A stretch of 64,000 nt of DNA from Sphingomonas gellani (GTDB lineage Bacteria > Pseudomonadota > Alphaproteobacteria > Sphingomonadales > Sphingomonadaceae), in the NCBI RefSeq assembly GCF_900110035.1, contig NZ_FOCF01000011.1, positions 1-64,000 on the forward strand. Reading direction: 5' to 3'. Positions within the stretch are counted from its first letter, which is position 1; every line of letters starts with the position of its first letter. Positions 8,754 to 17,209 of this stretch are shown here, in pieces. The notes beneath the pieces are model-generated. The model did not search any database. It was not told the origin of the DNA and saw only the letters and a program-made list of their open reading frames with translations. The position numbers and the translations under genes are program-made.

Positions 8754-9226
8754 CAGCCGCGTCCCGCCAGCCGGGTCAGCGCATCGCCCGTGACCCGCTG
8801 CACCGTCCATTCCTCCATGCCGACCGCGCCCTTCGCCCGGTAAAAGGCGATGGCCTCGGCATTCCAGTCGAGCACCGACCACTCGAACCGCCCGCAACCG
8901 CGATCCAGCGCCAGCCCGGCCAGATGGCGCAACAGCGCCGCGCCAACGCCCCTACCCCGTGCAGCCGGGGTGACATACAGGTCTTCCAGGTACAGCCCGC
9001 GCTTTCCCGTCCATGTCGAGAAATTGTGGAAGAACAAGGCGAAGCCCGCCGCCGCGCCGTCGAGTTCCGCGACCACCGCCTCCGCCGCCGGATGCTCTCC
9101 GAACAGCGCGACGTGCAGCGACGCCTCGTCTGCCTCCACCGCGTCAGGCTCCCGCTCGAACGCCGCCAGTTCGCGCACGAAGCGCAGGATGGTGCCGATA
9201 TCGTCCGGCGTCGCGGGGCGGATCAT
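8753..9226 (-). CDS. GNAT family N-acetyltransferase
   Basis: A 157-residue acetyl-CoA-dependent acetyltransferase. Motif A is intact (LEDLYVTPAARGRGVGAALLRHLA, about residues 80-104), with the R-G-x-G-x-G/A pyrophosphate-binding loop, followed by WSVLDWN and FYRAKGA (motif B). This pattern is that of the spermidine/diamine acetyltransferase-like branch (SSAT type), but the substrate cannot be told from sequence. The ATG at 9226 overlaps the upstream EamA stop by 4 bases (ATGA), and the stop overlaps the TfoX-domain gene, making a tight three-gene operon. Confidence 0.9.
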   Translation of the reverse strand: MIRPATPDDIGTILRFVRELAAFEREPDAVEADEASLHVALFGEHPAAEAVVAELDGAAAGFALFFHNFSTWTGKRGLYLEDLYVTPAARGRGVGAALLRHLAGLALDRGCGRFEWSVLDWNAEAIAFYRAKGAVGMEEWTVQRVTGDALTRLAGRG

Positions 9227-10131
9227 GCCGCGCCCTCCGCGCCACCACCGGCAACCGCTTGTCTGCGCACCGCATACAGGCACGCGGACACGATGATCGC
9301 GGCGCCCGCCAGGGTAAAGGGCGATACCCGCTCCCCGAACACCGCCCATCCCAGCGCGGCCGCCCACAGGAACGAGGTATATTCCGTCGTCGCCAGATAC
9401 CCCGTCTCGCCATGCGCATAGGCCCATCCCAGCAGCGCCAGCGACCCCGTGCCCAGCAGCGCGGCGACCACGATCTTGGGCCATTGCCCGCTGTCCGGCA
9501 CGGTCAGCAGCCATGGCGCGCCGATCGCCAGCACCCCGGTGATGACGATCGACTGGACGAAGGCGATCTCGCCCGGACCAGCCGCCTGCGCCTGCACTCG
9601 TGCGATCACCAGGTTGACCGCATACAGCGCCGCCGACACCAGCACCGCCGCCGCACCTGTCGAGACGGCAGGCCCCGCCGCCATCCGCGCGTGTCCGGCC
9701 AGGACCACCAACACCCCTGCGAATGCGGCGGCGGAGGCAATCGCGACATGCCGCCCGACCCGCTCGTGCAACACCGCCGCCGCCAACAGCAGCGCCAGGA
9801 TCGGCGAGACGTAGGTCAGCGTGATCGCCTGCGCCATCGGCACCCTCGCCAGGCCCCAAAAGAACAGGGTCGCCATCACCGCCGTCACCGCCCCACGCGC
9901 CAGATGCAGCCGCATGGCCCGCGCGCTCGGCCGCCGCGCGCCGCTCGCGATCCACAGCCCAGCGCCGAACACGATGCTCAATCCGGTGCGCCAGATCAGC
10001 GCATTGTACACGCCCATCGCCAGCACCAGCGACTTCATGAACGCATCCATGACCGAGAACAGCCCGATGCCCGCCATCGCCACCGCAAAGGCGAGCCCGG
10101 GCGACACGGGACGTGACGGAACGGATATCAT
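9223..10131 (-). CDS. EamA/DMT family transporter
   Basis: A 302-residue inner-membrane protein with ten predicted helices in two EamA repeats, the typical drug/metabolite transporter plan. The first repeat shows the family pattern of a small loop with two conserved arginines (IWRTGLSIVF) and TLTYVSPILALLLA at its end. The second repeat ends with YTSFLWAAALGWAVFGERVS. The substrate is unknown; relatives export amino acids, metabolites or drugs. It is first in the operon with the GNAT and TfoX-domain genes, which could mean that an acetylated small molecule is the shared theme (inference only). Confidence 0.9.
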   Translation of the reverse strand: MISVPSRPVSPGLAFAVAMAGIGLFSVMDAFMKSLVLAMGVYNALIWRTGLSIVFGAGLWIASGARRPSARAMRLHLARGAVTAVMATLFFWGLARVPMAQAITLTYVSPILALLLAAAVLHERVGRHVAIASAAAFAGVLVVLAGHARMAAGPAVSTGAAAVLVSAALYAVNLVIARVQAQAAGPGEIAFVQSIVITGVLAIGAPWLLTVPDSGQWPKIVVAALLGTGSLALLGWAYAHGETGYLATTEYTSFLWAAALGWAVFGERVSPFTLAGAAIIVSACLYAVRRQAVAGGGAEGAA

Positions 10132-10163
10132 CCCGTCCGCTTAGGGCAGTCCGGCGGAATCGG

Positions 10164-10460
10164 CTACTTCGCCGAAGCCTCGAACCTGCTCCGGATTGTC
10201 TGACGCCCTTGCACTTGGAGCATGTAGATGACCCCGCCCAGGCAGCGATAGGGGTGCGGGTCGCTTATCCGGCCGACGATCGTCACCGGTCCGTCGGGAA
10301 GCGCCGCCAGGACCGCTTGCGACGCGGCCGCATCAGCCAGGTCGGCCGTTTGACCTCCCACCACGATCCGGCACCGGTCGTCGACGCTCTCGACCCGCAC
10401 CTCGGGCGGTCCGGCAGTCGCCTGCGCCGCCACCATCGCGGCAAGCAGGCGCGCGATCAC
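10164..10460 (-). CDS. Small secreted protein, resembling an ExbD/TolR periplasmic domain
   Basis: A 98-residue protein with a short signal-like N terminus ([17 protein letters not shown]). The rest alternates strands and a helix in the order of the periplasmic domain of ExbD/Tol[17 protein letters not shown], then [17 protein letters not shown], then [16 protein letters not shown]. It has two cysteines (in DRC and YRC) that could form a disulfide. No membrane anchor remains if the signal is cleaved. The start overlaps the ispG stop by 4 bases (ATGA), so it is co-translated with ispG. I do not recognise a named family; the ExbD-like comparison is by pattern only. Confidence 0.65.
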   Translation of the reverse strand: MIARLLAAMVAAQATAGPPEVRVESVDDRCRIVVGGQTADLADAAASQAVLAALPDGPVTIVGRISDPHPYRCLGGVIYMLQVQGRQTIRSRFEASAK

Positions 10461-11596
10461 GCCGCCGCCTGTGTTCCGGCCTGCGCCTTGGCCGCGTCAG
10501 CCGCCTCGATCTCCGCCGCCTTGGCCTCTACCAGCCGTACGATATGATCGATCATCGCCGCGTCCTCGACATGATGGTCGGTGACACCCGACAGGTACAC
10601 CATGTGCCGGCCGTTGCCGCCGCCGGTGATCCCGATGTCCGTCTCGCGCGCCTCGCCCGGTCCGTTGACGACGCAGCCCAACACCGACAGCGACATGGGC
10701 GTGCGGATATGAACCAGCCGCTCCTCCAGCGCCTGTACCGTCCGGATCACGTCGAACCCCTGCCGCGCGCAGGACGGGCACGACACGACGCGCACGCCCC
10801 GGTTGCGGATGCCCAGGCTTTTGAGGATCTCGAACCCGACGCGCACCTCCTCCTCCGGCTCGGCGGACAGCGACACGCGGATCGTGTCGCCGATGCCGAA
10901 CCACAGCAGCGAACCCATGCCGATCGACGATTTCACCGTGCCGCCGATCAGGCCGCCCGCCTCCGTGATGCCCAGGTGCAGCGGGCAGTCGGTCGCCTCC
11001 GCCAGCCCCTGATAGGCGGCCACCGCCAGGAACACGTCCGACGCCTTCACCGCCACCTTGTATTCGTGGAAGTCGTGGTCCTGCAGCAGCTTGATATGGT
11101 CCAGCGCCGATTCGACCAGCGCATCGGGACACGGCTCGCCATATTTTTCCAGCAGGTCGCGTTCCAGGCTGCCGGCGTTCACGCCGATGCGGATCGCGCA
11201 GCCGTTCGCCTTTGCCGCGCGCACCACCTCCGCGACCCGGTCCGACGACCCGATATTGCCCGGATTGATGCGCAGGCACGCCGCGCCCGCATCGGCCGCT
11301 TCCAGCGCGCGCTTGTAGTGAAAGTGGATGTCCGCGACGATCGGCACGCGCGCGGCACGGGTGATCCCCTTCAGCGCGGCGGTCGATTCGACGTCGGGAC
11401 ACGATACGCGGATGATGTCCGCTCCCGCCTCTTCACACCGGCGGATCTGGTCGATCGTCGCGCCGGCATCGCTGGTGGGGGTGTTGGTCATCGTCTGCAC
11501 GGTGACGGGGGCGTCGCCGCCGACGGGAACGTTGCCGACCATGATCTGGCGGCTCGGGCGGCGGACGATGTCGCGCCAGGGACGGACGGAGGACAT
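10457..11596 (-). CDS. ispG: 4-hydroxy-3-methylbut-2-enyl diphosphate synthase (MEP pathway)
   Basis: IspG (GcpE) is the iron-sulfur enzyme that converts MEcPP into HMBPP in isoprenoid synthesis. The 379-residue protein has the TIM-barrel segment [15 protein letters not shown] and C-x2-C plus C ligands of the 4Fe-4S cluster ([11 protein letters not shown] and [12 protein letters not shown]). The start at 11596 ([10 protein letters not shown]) is preferred over an in-frame start 16 codons upstream because homologues begin there and the extension is arginine-rich shadow sequence. Isoprenoids feed ubiquinone synthesis, for which ubiG and coq7 are also in the window. A divergent acyltransferase starts 102 bases away. 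Confidence 0.95.
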   Translation of the reverse strand: MSSVRPWRDIVRRPSRQIMVGNVPVGGDAPVTVQTMTNTPTSDAGATIDQIRRCEEAGADIIRVSCPDVESTAALKGITRAARVPIVADIHFHYKRALEAADAGAACLRINPGNIGSSDRVAEVVRAAKANGCAIRIGVNAGSLERDLLEKYGEPCPDALVESALDHIKLLQDHDFHEYKVAVKASDVFLAVAAYQGLAEATDCPLHLGITEAGGLIGGTVKSSIGMGSLLWFGIGDTIRVSLSAEPEEEVRVGFEILKSLGIRNRGVRVVSCPSCARQGFDVIRTVQALEERLVHIRTPMSLSVLGCVVNGPGEARETDIGITGGGNGRHMVYLSGVTDHHVEDAAMIDHIVRLVEAKAAEIEAADAAKAQAGTQAAA

Positions 11597-11698
11597 GGGG
11601 CGCCCTATACGCCTCCCCCGCTCCCGCCGAAAGGGCGCATGCACAGGGGGACTTCCCCGACTGGCGCATCGATGGCTCCGTCCCTAAGTGGGCGCCGC

Positions 11699-12886
11699 AT
11701 GACCGGCACGTCATCCCCGGCCCCTTCGCAGCGGCATTACGGCATGGACTGGCTGCGGATCGGCGCGTTCGCGCTGTTGATCCTGTACCATATCGCCATG
11801 GTGTTCGTGCCGTGGGACTTCCACGTCAAATCCACGCACCAGGCGCGCTGGGTGGTGCTGCCGATGCTGGCGACCAACGCGTGGCGCCTGACCCTGCTGT
11901 TCCTGGTGTCCGGCTATGCCAGCCGTTTCCTGCTCGCCCGCTCGCCCGGACCGGGTGCCTTTGTCGCCCAGCGCAGCGTGCGTCTGTTGCTGCCGCTGTT
12001 GTTCGGCATCGTCGTGATCGTCCCGCCCCAGACCTGGGTGGAGCTGGTCACCAAGCATGGCTACGCCTCAAGCCTGCCCGATTTCTGGCTGCGCGATTAT
12101 TTCAGCTTCGATCATCTGGCCGGGGTGGCGCTGCCCAGCTGGAACCATCTGTGGTTCGTCGCCTATTTGTGGGTCTATACCGCTATCCTGACGCTGGCGA
12201 CGATGCTGGTGCGCATGCCCGCGGCGCAACGCTGGTTCGACCGCGTGTTCGGCGGCTGGCCGGTGCTGGTCCTGCCGGTGGTCTGGCTGGTATGCGTGCA
12301 CGGCTGGTGGTACCTGATGGGTGTGGAATCGCACCGGCTGTTCGCCGATCCGGTCGGGCATCTGACGTTCCTGCCGGCGTTCCTGTTCGGCTTCGGCTTG
12401 GCCCGCTCCCGCCCCGCCATGGCCGCGATCGAGCGGTTGTGGGCGCCGGCCGCGGTAGTCGCGATCGCGGCCTATCTGACGATCCTGTCGATCGAGATGC
12501 TGCACTCGCCGGCCAATCCGACCCCGCGCTGGATGTTCCGCCCCTACGGCATAGCGCACGCGCTGGAGCAATGGTGTGCGATCGTCGCGTTGATCGGCCT
12601 GGCGGAACGCTGGGGCCGCCGCGACCATCCGCTGCGCGCCACGCTGACGGAGGCGGTGTTCCCCTTCTACCTGATCCACCAGACGATCATTGTCGTCGCG
12701 ATGGCTGCGCTGCTTCCCGCCAACCTGCCGGGCTGGGCGGAGTTCACGGTCCTGCTCGTCGCCACGGTCGCCGGTTGCGCGCTGTTCTATCTGTGCGGCC
12801 GCGCGATCCCGTGGCTGCGGCCGCTGATCGGTCTGCGCCCCGCTCCCCCGTCGCGGCCGCGCGAGCCGCAGCCGGCCATTATCTAA
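11699..12886 (+). CDS. Acyltransferase family 3 membrane protein (OpgC/MdoC-like)
   Basis: A 395-residue integral membrane protein of acyltransferase family 3, with about ten hydrophobic segments. The family's first helix with its catalytic-type motif is clear: RHYGMDWLRIGAFALLILYH, followed by LTLLFLVSGY and the late segment EAVFPFYLIHQTIIV, which is typical of OpgC-like and WcaI-type O-acetyl/succinyl transferases. Such enzymes transfer acyl groups to envelope polysaccharides or glucans. Possible starts are 11672, 11699 and 11743; 11699 gives a short cytoplasmic lead before helix 1. An isoaspartyl peptidase gene follows 11 bases after its stop, probably in the same transcript. Confidence 0.85.
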   Translation: MTGTSSPAPSQRHYGMDWLRIGAFALLILYHIAMVFVPWDFHVKSTHQARWVVLPMLATNAWRLTLLFLVSGYASRFLLARSPGPGAFVAQRSVRLLLPLLFGIVVIVPPQTWVELVTKHGYASSLPDFWLRDYFSFDHLAGVALPSWNHLWFVAYLWVYTAILTLATMLVRMPAAQRWFDRVFGGWPVLVLPVVWLVCVHGWWYLMGVESHRLFADPVGHLTFLPAFLFGFGLARSRPAMAAIERLWAPAAVVAIAAYLTILSIEMLHSPANPTPRWMFRPYGIAHALEQWCAIVALIGLAERWGRRDHPLRATLTEAVFPFYLIHQTIIVVAMAALLPANLPGWAEFTVLLVATVAGCALFYLCGRAIPWLRPLIGLRPAPPSRPREPQPAII

Positions 12887-12897
12887 GAGGATTCGTC

Positions 12898-13821
12898 ATG
12901 GCTCAGGACTGGACGCTGCTGGTGCATGGCGGCTCCGGCATCATCACCCGCGACACGCTCGCGCCGGATGGGGAACAGCGGGCCCGCGCGGCATTGCACC
13001 GCGCGCTCGATGCAGGTGCCGCGATCCTCGATTCGGGCGGGTCGTCGCTGGACGCGGTGGAGGCGGCGGTCCGCGTTCTGGAAGAGGACTCGCATTTCAA
13101 CGCAGGCCGGGGCGCGGCGCTGGGTCTCGACGGCGTCGCGACGCTCGACGCGGCGATCATGACCGGCGACACGCGCGCGGCGGGCGCAGTCGCCGGGGTC
13201 ACCTGCACCCGCGCGCCCGTGTCGCTCGCCCGCGCGGTAATGGACGACAGCCCCCATGTCCTGCTCGCCGGAAGGGGCGCGGACGAGTTCGCCGCCGAAC
13301 GGGGGCTCGAACAGGTCGCGCCCGACTGGTTCGTGATCCCGGAGCGCGCCGCCCAGCTGGAAGCGATGAAGGCCGCGCCCGGCGGCGTGTTCGACACCGA
13401 CATGAAATACGGCACGGTCGGCGCGGTGGCACGCGACCGGACCGGGCACCTCGCCGCCGCGACCTCCACCGGCGGCGTCACGGGAAAGCGTTGGGGCCGC
13501 GTCGGCGACTCGCCGATCGTCGGCGCGGGCACCTGGGCCGACGATCGCGCCTGCGCCGTGTCGGCGACGGGTACCGGTGAGCAATTCCTGCGGGTCGGCG
13601 TCGGGCATGAGATAGCGGCCCGCATCCGCCTGTCCGGCGAAGCGCTCGATGCGGCGGTTCGCGACGTGCTGGCGGAGGTTCGGGCGCTGGGCGGCACCGG
13701 CGGCGTCATCGCGGTGGATGCGGACGGAGGCGCCGTCTGGCACTTCACCACGCCCGGCATGTACCGCGCCCGCGCGAACGGCGACGGCACACGCCAGGTG
13801 GCGATCTTCGGCGCGGAATGA
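12898..13821 (+). CDS. Isoaspartyl peptidase / L-asparaginase (Ntn hydrolase)
   Basis: A 307-residue proenzyme of the plant-type asparaginase family (IaaA/EcAIII). It cleaves itself to expose a catalytic threonine and hydrolyses isoaspartyl dipeptides and, weakly, asparagine. The self-cleavage site is visible as KYG-TVGAVARD, making Thr173 the nucleophile. The N-terminal part has LLVHGGSG and the FNAGRGAALGLDG segment, and GGVTGKRWGRVGDSPIVGAGTWA follows the nucleophile. AGAGG stands 7 bases before the ATG. It sits between the acyltransferase and the S1/P1 nuclease genes on the same strand. Confidence 0.92.
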   Translation: MAQDWTLLVHGGSGIITRDTLAPDGEQRARAALHRALDAGAAILDSGGSSLDAVEAAVRVLEEDSHFNAGRGAALGLDGVATLDAAIMTGDTRAAGAVAGVTCTRAPVSLARAVMDDSPHVLLAGRGADEFAAERGLEQVAPDWFVIPERAAQLEAMKAAPGGVFDTDMKYGTVGAVARDRTGHLAAATSTGGVTGKRWGRVGDSPIVGAGTWADDRACAVSATGTGEQFLRVGVGHEIAARIRLSGEALDAAVRDVLAEVRALGGTGGVIAVDADGGAVWHFTTPGMYRARANGDGTRQVAIFGAE

Positions 13822-13861
13822 TGCCCTTGTGCAGGCGCGCGAGGGGAGTAAGGGCGCGCGC

Positions 13862-14731
13862 ATGACCCGCCTGCTCCTTCGCCTCTCCCTGATGGCCGCT
13901 CCCCTCGCCTTTGCCGCGCCGGCCTCGGCTTATTGGGAATATGGGCATCAGACGGTGGCACGGATCGCATACGCCAATGTCAGGCCCGCGACGCGCGCGC
14001 GGATCGATCGCATCCTCGCCACCGCGCCGCTGCTCGACACGCCGACCTGCCCCGCCAATACGATCGAGGGCGCCTCCACCTGGGCGGACTGCGTCAAGCC
14101 GCTCAAGAACGCGGAGGGAAAGTCGCGCTTCGGCTACGCCTATAACTGGCACTTCCAGGACGTGAACATCTGCCGCCCCTTCGAGCTGGTATCGGCGTGC
14201 AAGGACGGCAACTGCGTATCCGCCCAGATCGAAAAGGACGTCGCCGCGCTGCGCGACCGTCGTACCAGCGCGAAGGATCGGGTGCAGGCGCTGGTGTTCC
14301 TGATCCACTTCGTCGGCGACCTGCACCAGCCGCTCCACGCGGGCGAGCATGACGACAAGGGCGGCAACGACGTCGCTGCGTCCTATGGCGGCTATTCGCC
14401 CGCGCGCTTTAATCTCCATTCCATCTGGGACGGCACGCTCGCGGAACGCGCGATCACCACCGGCCCGTCGCTGGTGCGCCGTTACTCACCGGCCGAAAAG
14501 GCACGCATCGCCGCCGGCACCGTCACCGACTGGAGCCGCGAATCCTATCAGGTCGCGCGTACCGTCGTGTACCCCAGCGCCTTCGGCCACGATCCGTGTG
14601 ACGGGCAGCCGGCCCCTGCAAAGGCGGTGCTCGACAACGTCACGATCGAGCGGCTGGTGCCCGTCGCCCGGCTTGAGGTGGAACGCGGCGGCCTGCGCCT
14701 CGCCAAGCTGCTCGACCGCGCGCTCGGTTAA
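13862..14731 (+). CDS. Secreted S1/P1 family nuclease
   Basis: A 289-residue zinc-dependent single-strand nuclease family protein with a signal peptide (residues 1 to about 23, ending APASA). In this family the mature N-terminal tryptophan coordinates zinc; here the mature start reads YWEYGHQTVA, so Trp lies one residue inside unless cleavage occurs after Tyr. The other ligands are recognisable: ASTWADCVK, YNWHFQDVN, FLIHFVGDLHQPLHAGEHDD and NLHSIWD. Several cysteine pairs suit a periplasmic or extracellular location, where it could degrade RNA or DNA and recover phosphate. Its stop overlaps the convergent gene at 14728 (TTAA). Confidence 0.92.
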   Translation: MTRLLLRLSLMAAPLAFAAPASAYWEYGHQTVARIAYANVRPATRARIDRILATAPLLDTPTCPANTIEGASTWADCVKPLKNAEGKSRFGYAYNWHFQDVNICRPFELVSACKDGNCVSAQIEKDVAALRDRRTSAKDRVQALVFLIHFVGDLHQPLHAGEHDDKGGNDVAASYGGYSPARFNLHSIWDGTLAERAITTGPSLVRRYSPAEKARIAAGTVTDWSRESYQVARTVVYPSAFGHDPCDGQPAPAKAVLDNVTIERLVPVARLEVERGGLRLAKLLDRALG

Positions 14732-15024
14732 TCGCCGCCCCAGCGCCACCGCCATCCACCGCGCGTGTGGCGGGCGGACAGGACGATCAACCCCGCCGTC
14801 AGGACCGCGGTCAGGCTGTAGAACAGCACGGGATGCGATTTCGCGAGCGTGTTGACCAACACTATCATCACCGCGCTGTACACGCCGATCAGGACCCATC
14901 CCTGCCACGCGATCGGCAGGCCCGCGCCATATCCGAACGCCTTGGGCGCGAACCACGCCCCGTCGTCGGACCCGTTTGCTTCGTCGCGCCTGTTCGCGTC
15001 AGGCCCGTCCTCACGCTTGCGCAT
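14728..15024 (-). CDS. Small membrane protein, unknown function
   Basis: A 98-residue protein with a charged N-terminal 30 residues (Asp/Arg-rich, MRKREDGPDANRRDE) and two membrane segments (about 42-60 and 67-84). It ends in a Trp/Arg-rich tail (RGGWRWRWGGD). I do not recognise a family. It overlaps the upstream ribbon-helix-helix gene by 14 bases, so the two are coupled, and it is the last gene of the SPFH operon. The context suggests that it works with the SPFH membrane protein (inference). Confidence 0.65.
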   Translation of the reverse strand: MRKREDGPDANRRDEANGSDDGAWFAPKAFGYGAGLPIAWQGWVLIGVYSAVMIVLVNTLAKSHPVLFYSLTAVLTAGLIVLSARHTRGGWRWRWGGD

Positions 15025-15229
15025 CGTCGGTCTCCTCCTTCGGCGGCCGGCCCCGTCGCGCCCGCTCGGGCGGCTCCAGTTTCACGCCACGCCGCGACAG
15101 CGCCTCCCGCAACAGGCATTCGACCTGGGCGTTGACGCTGCGCAGGTCGCACGCCGCCGCCCGCTCGATCGCCGCGTACAGCGCGGGATCGATGCGGAGC
15201 GGAAAGGCCTTTTTCGGGGGAACCGTCAC
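15011..15229 (-). CDS. Ribbon-helix-helix (Arc-like) protein
   Basis: A 72-residue protein starting at a GTG. The stretch KKAFPLRIDPALYAAIERAA reads as a ribbon-helix-helix strand and first helix, followed by S-VNAQVECLLREALSRRGV as the second helix, the pattern of Arc-type DNA-binding or HicB-tail proteins. The tail is basic (RARRGRPPKEE). There is no ATG in frame; the GTG lies 8 bases past the SPFH stop with AGG a few bases upstream. It is the middle gene of the SPFH operon and could autoregulate the AT-rich promoter at 16150 (inference). No toxin-like partner is evident. Confidence 0.7.
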   Translation of the reverse strand: MTVPPKKAFPLRIDPALYAAIERAAACDLRSVNAQVECLLREALSRRGVKLEPPERARRGRPPKEETDDAQA

Positions 15230-15237
15230 GCCACGCC

Positions 15238-16137
15238 TTACTGGTACAACGTACCCGCATTGACGACCGGCTGGGTTTCCCGCTCCCCGCACAGCACGAC
15301 CATCAGGTTGGACACCATCGCCGCGCGCCGTTCGTCGTCCAGCTCGACCACGTTCTTCGCCGACAGCTGCGCCAGCGCCAGCTCGACCATGCCGACCGCG
15401 CCCTCGACCAGCGTGGTGCGCGCCGCCACCACCGCCGCCGCCTGCTGCCGGCGCAGCATCGCGCCGGCGATCTCGGGCGCATAAGCCAGGTGGGTGAAGC
15501 CGCACTCGTCCACCGTGATTCCTGCGACCACCAGCCGCGCGATCAGTTCGGTGCGCAGTTCCGCCCCGACCTGGTCGTGCGCGCCGCGCAGCGTCACCTC
15601 CAGATGCTCGAAATCGTCATATGGATAGCGCGAGCCGATCGTCCGCACCGCCGCCTCGATCTGCACCAGCACGAACGCGCGGTAATCGTCGACGTCGAAC
15701 AGCGCCTGGGCGGTGTCGGTCACGCGCCACACCACCTGTGCCGCCATCTCGATCGGGTTGCCGCGCAAGTCGTTGACCTTGATCCGTTCGGAAATGATGT
15801 TGTTCGCGCGGGTGGAGATGCGCCGCCGTCCCATCCAGGGCAGCACCCAGCGCAGGCCGGATACGCGGTCCGTGCCCTTGTAGCTGCCGAACAGGGTGAT
15901 CGCCGTCGCCTGATTGGGCTGCTGCATGTAGAACCCGCAGGCGATGAACACGAACGCGGCGACCGCCACCACGATCAGCAGACCGGCGCCGACCCGCGTT
16001 GAATCGATCAGTCCGCCACCGACGAGCCCCAGCACCACCAACGCGGCCAGCGCCAGCAGCATCACGTATCCGCTGGCCGTCGCCGCCCGCCGCTCCTCCG
16101 ACCGACTGAGACCCTGTTCCCGCCCCTGCTGCACCAT
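15238..16137 (-). CDS. SPFH/Band 7 domain membrane protein
   Basis: A 299-residue protein with two N-terminal membrane segments (about 25-45 and 50-70) followed by a SPFH (prohibitin/flotillin-like) domain: ISTRANNIISERIKVNDLRGNPIEMAAQVVWRV, then RAFVLVQIEAAVRTIGSRYPYDD and the ELRTELIARLVVAGITVDECGFTHLAYAPEIAGAML segment. SPFH proteins form large membrane-associated oligomers and often shelter proteases or organise lipid domains. ATG at 16137 is preferred over the GTG one codon upstream because GGAGGG then lies 4-5 bases away. It heads an operon with a ribbon-helix-helix protein and a small membrane protein. Confidence 0.88.
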   Translation of the reverse strand: MVQQGREQGLSRSEERRAATASGYVMLLALAALVVLGLVGGGLIDSTRVGAGLLIVVAVAAFVFIACGFYMQQPNQATAITLFGSYKGTDRVSGLRWVLPWMGRRRISTRANNIISERIKVNDLRGNPIEMAAQVVWRVTDTAQALFDVDDYRAFVLVQIEAAVRTIGSRYPYDDFEHLEVTLRGAHDQVGAELRTELIARLVVAGITVDECGFTHLAYAPEIAGAMLRRQQAAAVVAARTTLVEGAVGMVELALAQLSAKNVVELDDERRAAMVSNLMVVLCGERETQPVVNAGTLYQ

Positions 16138-16149
16138 CACGCCCTCCGT

Positions 16150-16174
16150 TAATATGATATCACTTTTACATCAT
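16150..16174 (-). promoter_or_regulatory. AT-rich palindromic promoter region of the SPFH operon
   Basis: A short AT-rich island in GC-rich DNA, directly upstream of the SPFH gene. It contains the palindrome TGATATCA (16155-16162) and the wider inverted repeat ATGAT (16154-16158) / ATCAT (16170-16174). On the minus strand TATCAT or a close variant could serve as -10. The small palindromes suit a ribbon-helix-helix dimer such as the one encoded in the operon. This is inference from sequence pattern only. Confidence 0.4.
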
Positions 16175-16330
16175 GGACTGACGAACTGCAAGAGGGGCTC
16201 GCGACAGCCATCGGCCGACCTCGCACGCTGACGACCGGCACCCACCAACCGGCTTGCGCATCGGCGCCTGTGCCGTGCAAGGCTGCCTGCGCGCGACGGG
16301 GCATGGCCCCACGAAGAAGATGCGGTTCCC

Positions 16331-17188
16331 ATGAAGCTTTGCCGCTTTGGCCCGAAAGGTGCCGAGAAACCGGGCCTGATCGACACCGATGGCCGGATCC
16401 GCGACCTGTCCGCCCATGTCGCCGACATCGACGGCCCGGTCCTCGCCCGCGAGACGCTGGCCGCGCTGGCCCGGATCGATCCCGTCTCTCTGCCGCTGGT
16501 GGACGGCGATCCCCGCTATGGACCGTGTGTTGCCGGATCGCGCCAGTTCGTCGCCGTGGGCCTCAACTATGCCGACCACGCCGCCGAATCGAACCTGCCC
16601 ATCCCGCAGGAGCCGGTGGTCTTCAACAAATGGGTCAGCTGCATCGGCGGCCCGAACGATCCGATCATCCTGCCGCGCGACTCGGTCAAGACCGACTGGG
16701 AGGTGGAGCTAGGCGTGGTGATCGGCACCCGCGCTTCCTGCGTGGGCGCGGCGGACGCGCTCGACCATGTCGCTGGCTATTGCGTGGTCAACGATGTGTC
16801 CGAAAGCCATTGGCAGCTCGAACGCGGCGCGACCTGGGACAAGGGAAAAGGGTTTCCCTCCTTTGGGCCCGTCGGTCCGTGGCTCGTCACCGCCGACGAA
16901 GTGGGCGACCCGCAGGCGTTGGCGCTGTGGCTGGACGTCAACGGCACCCGGATGCAGGACGGCAACACCCGCACCATGATCTTCGCCGTGGCGGAGATCG
17001 TCGCCTATCTGTCGAACATCATGACACTGGAACCCGGCGACATCATCACTACCGGCACGCCGCCCGGCGTCGGCATGGGTCAGAAGCCGCAACCGCGCTA
17101 CCTGAAGGCGAGCGACATCGTTACGCTGGGCATCACGGGATTGGGCGAACAGCGACAGGAATGCGTCGCCTGGCAGGCGCCCAACTGA
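16331..17188 (+). CDS. Fumarylacetoacetate hydrolase family protein
   Basis: A 285-residue member of the FAH superfamily, metal-dependent enzymes that hydrolyse or decarboxylate diketo acids. Core motifs are present: VGLNYADHAAE, P-VVFNKW, the metal-site run DWEVELGVVIG (D-x-E-x-E pattern), VNDVSES and the late TGTPPGVGMG. Length and layout fit the ureidoglycolate lyase / 2,4-diketo-3-deoxy-L-fuconate hydrolase branch, so a role in sugar-acid breakdown is plausible, but the substrate is not defined by sequence. It is convergent with astB, 21 bases apart. Confidence 0.88.
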   Translation: MKLCRFGPKGAEKPGLIDTDGRIRDLSAHVADIDGPVLARETLAALARIDPVSLPLVDGDPRYGPCVAGSRQFVAVGLNYADHAAESNLPIPQEPVVFNKWVSCIGGPNDPIILPRDSVKTDWEVELGVVIGTRASCVGAADALDHVAGYCVVNDVSESHWQLERGATWDKGKGFPSFGPVGPWLVTADEVGDPQALALWLDVNGTRMQDGNTRTMIFAVAEIVAYLSNIMTLEPGDIITTGTPPGVGMGQKPQPRYLKASDIVTLGITGLGEQRQECVAWQAPN

Positions 17189-17209
17189 TCGCCCTTCTCT
17201 GCCGGAGTC

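Noticed and set aside
10544..12886. A very long plus-strand open frame covering ispG and the acyltransferase
   Set aside because: Only the part from 11699 codes for a protein; the earlier part is the antisense of ispG in GC-rich DNA and is rich in Arg/His shadow residues.
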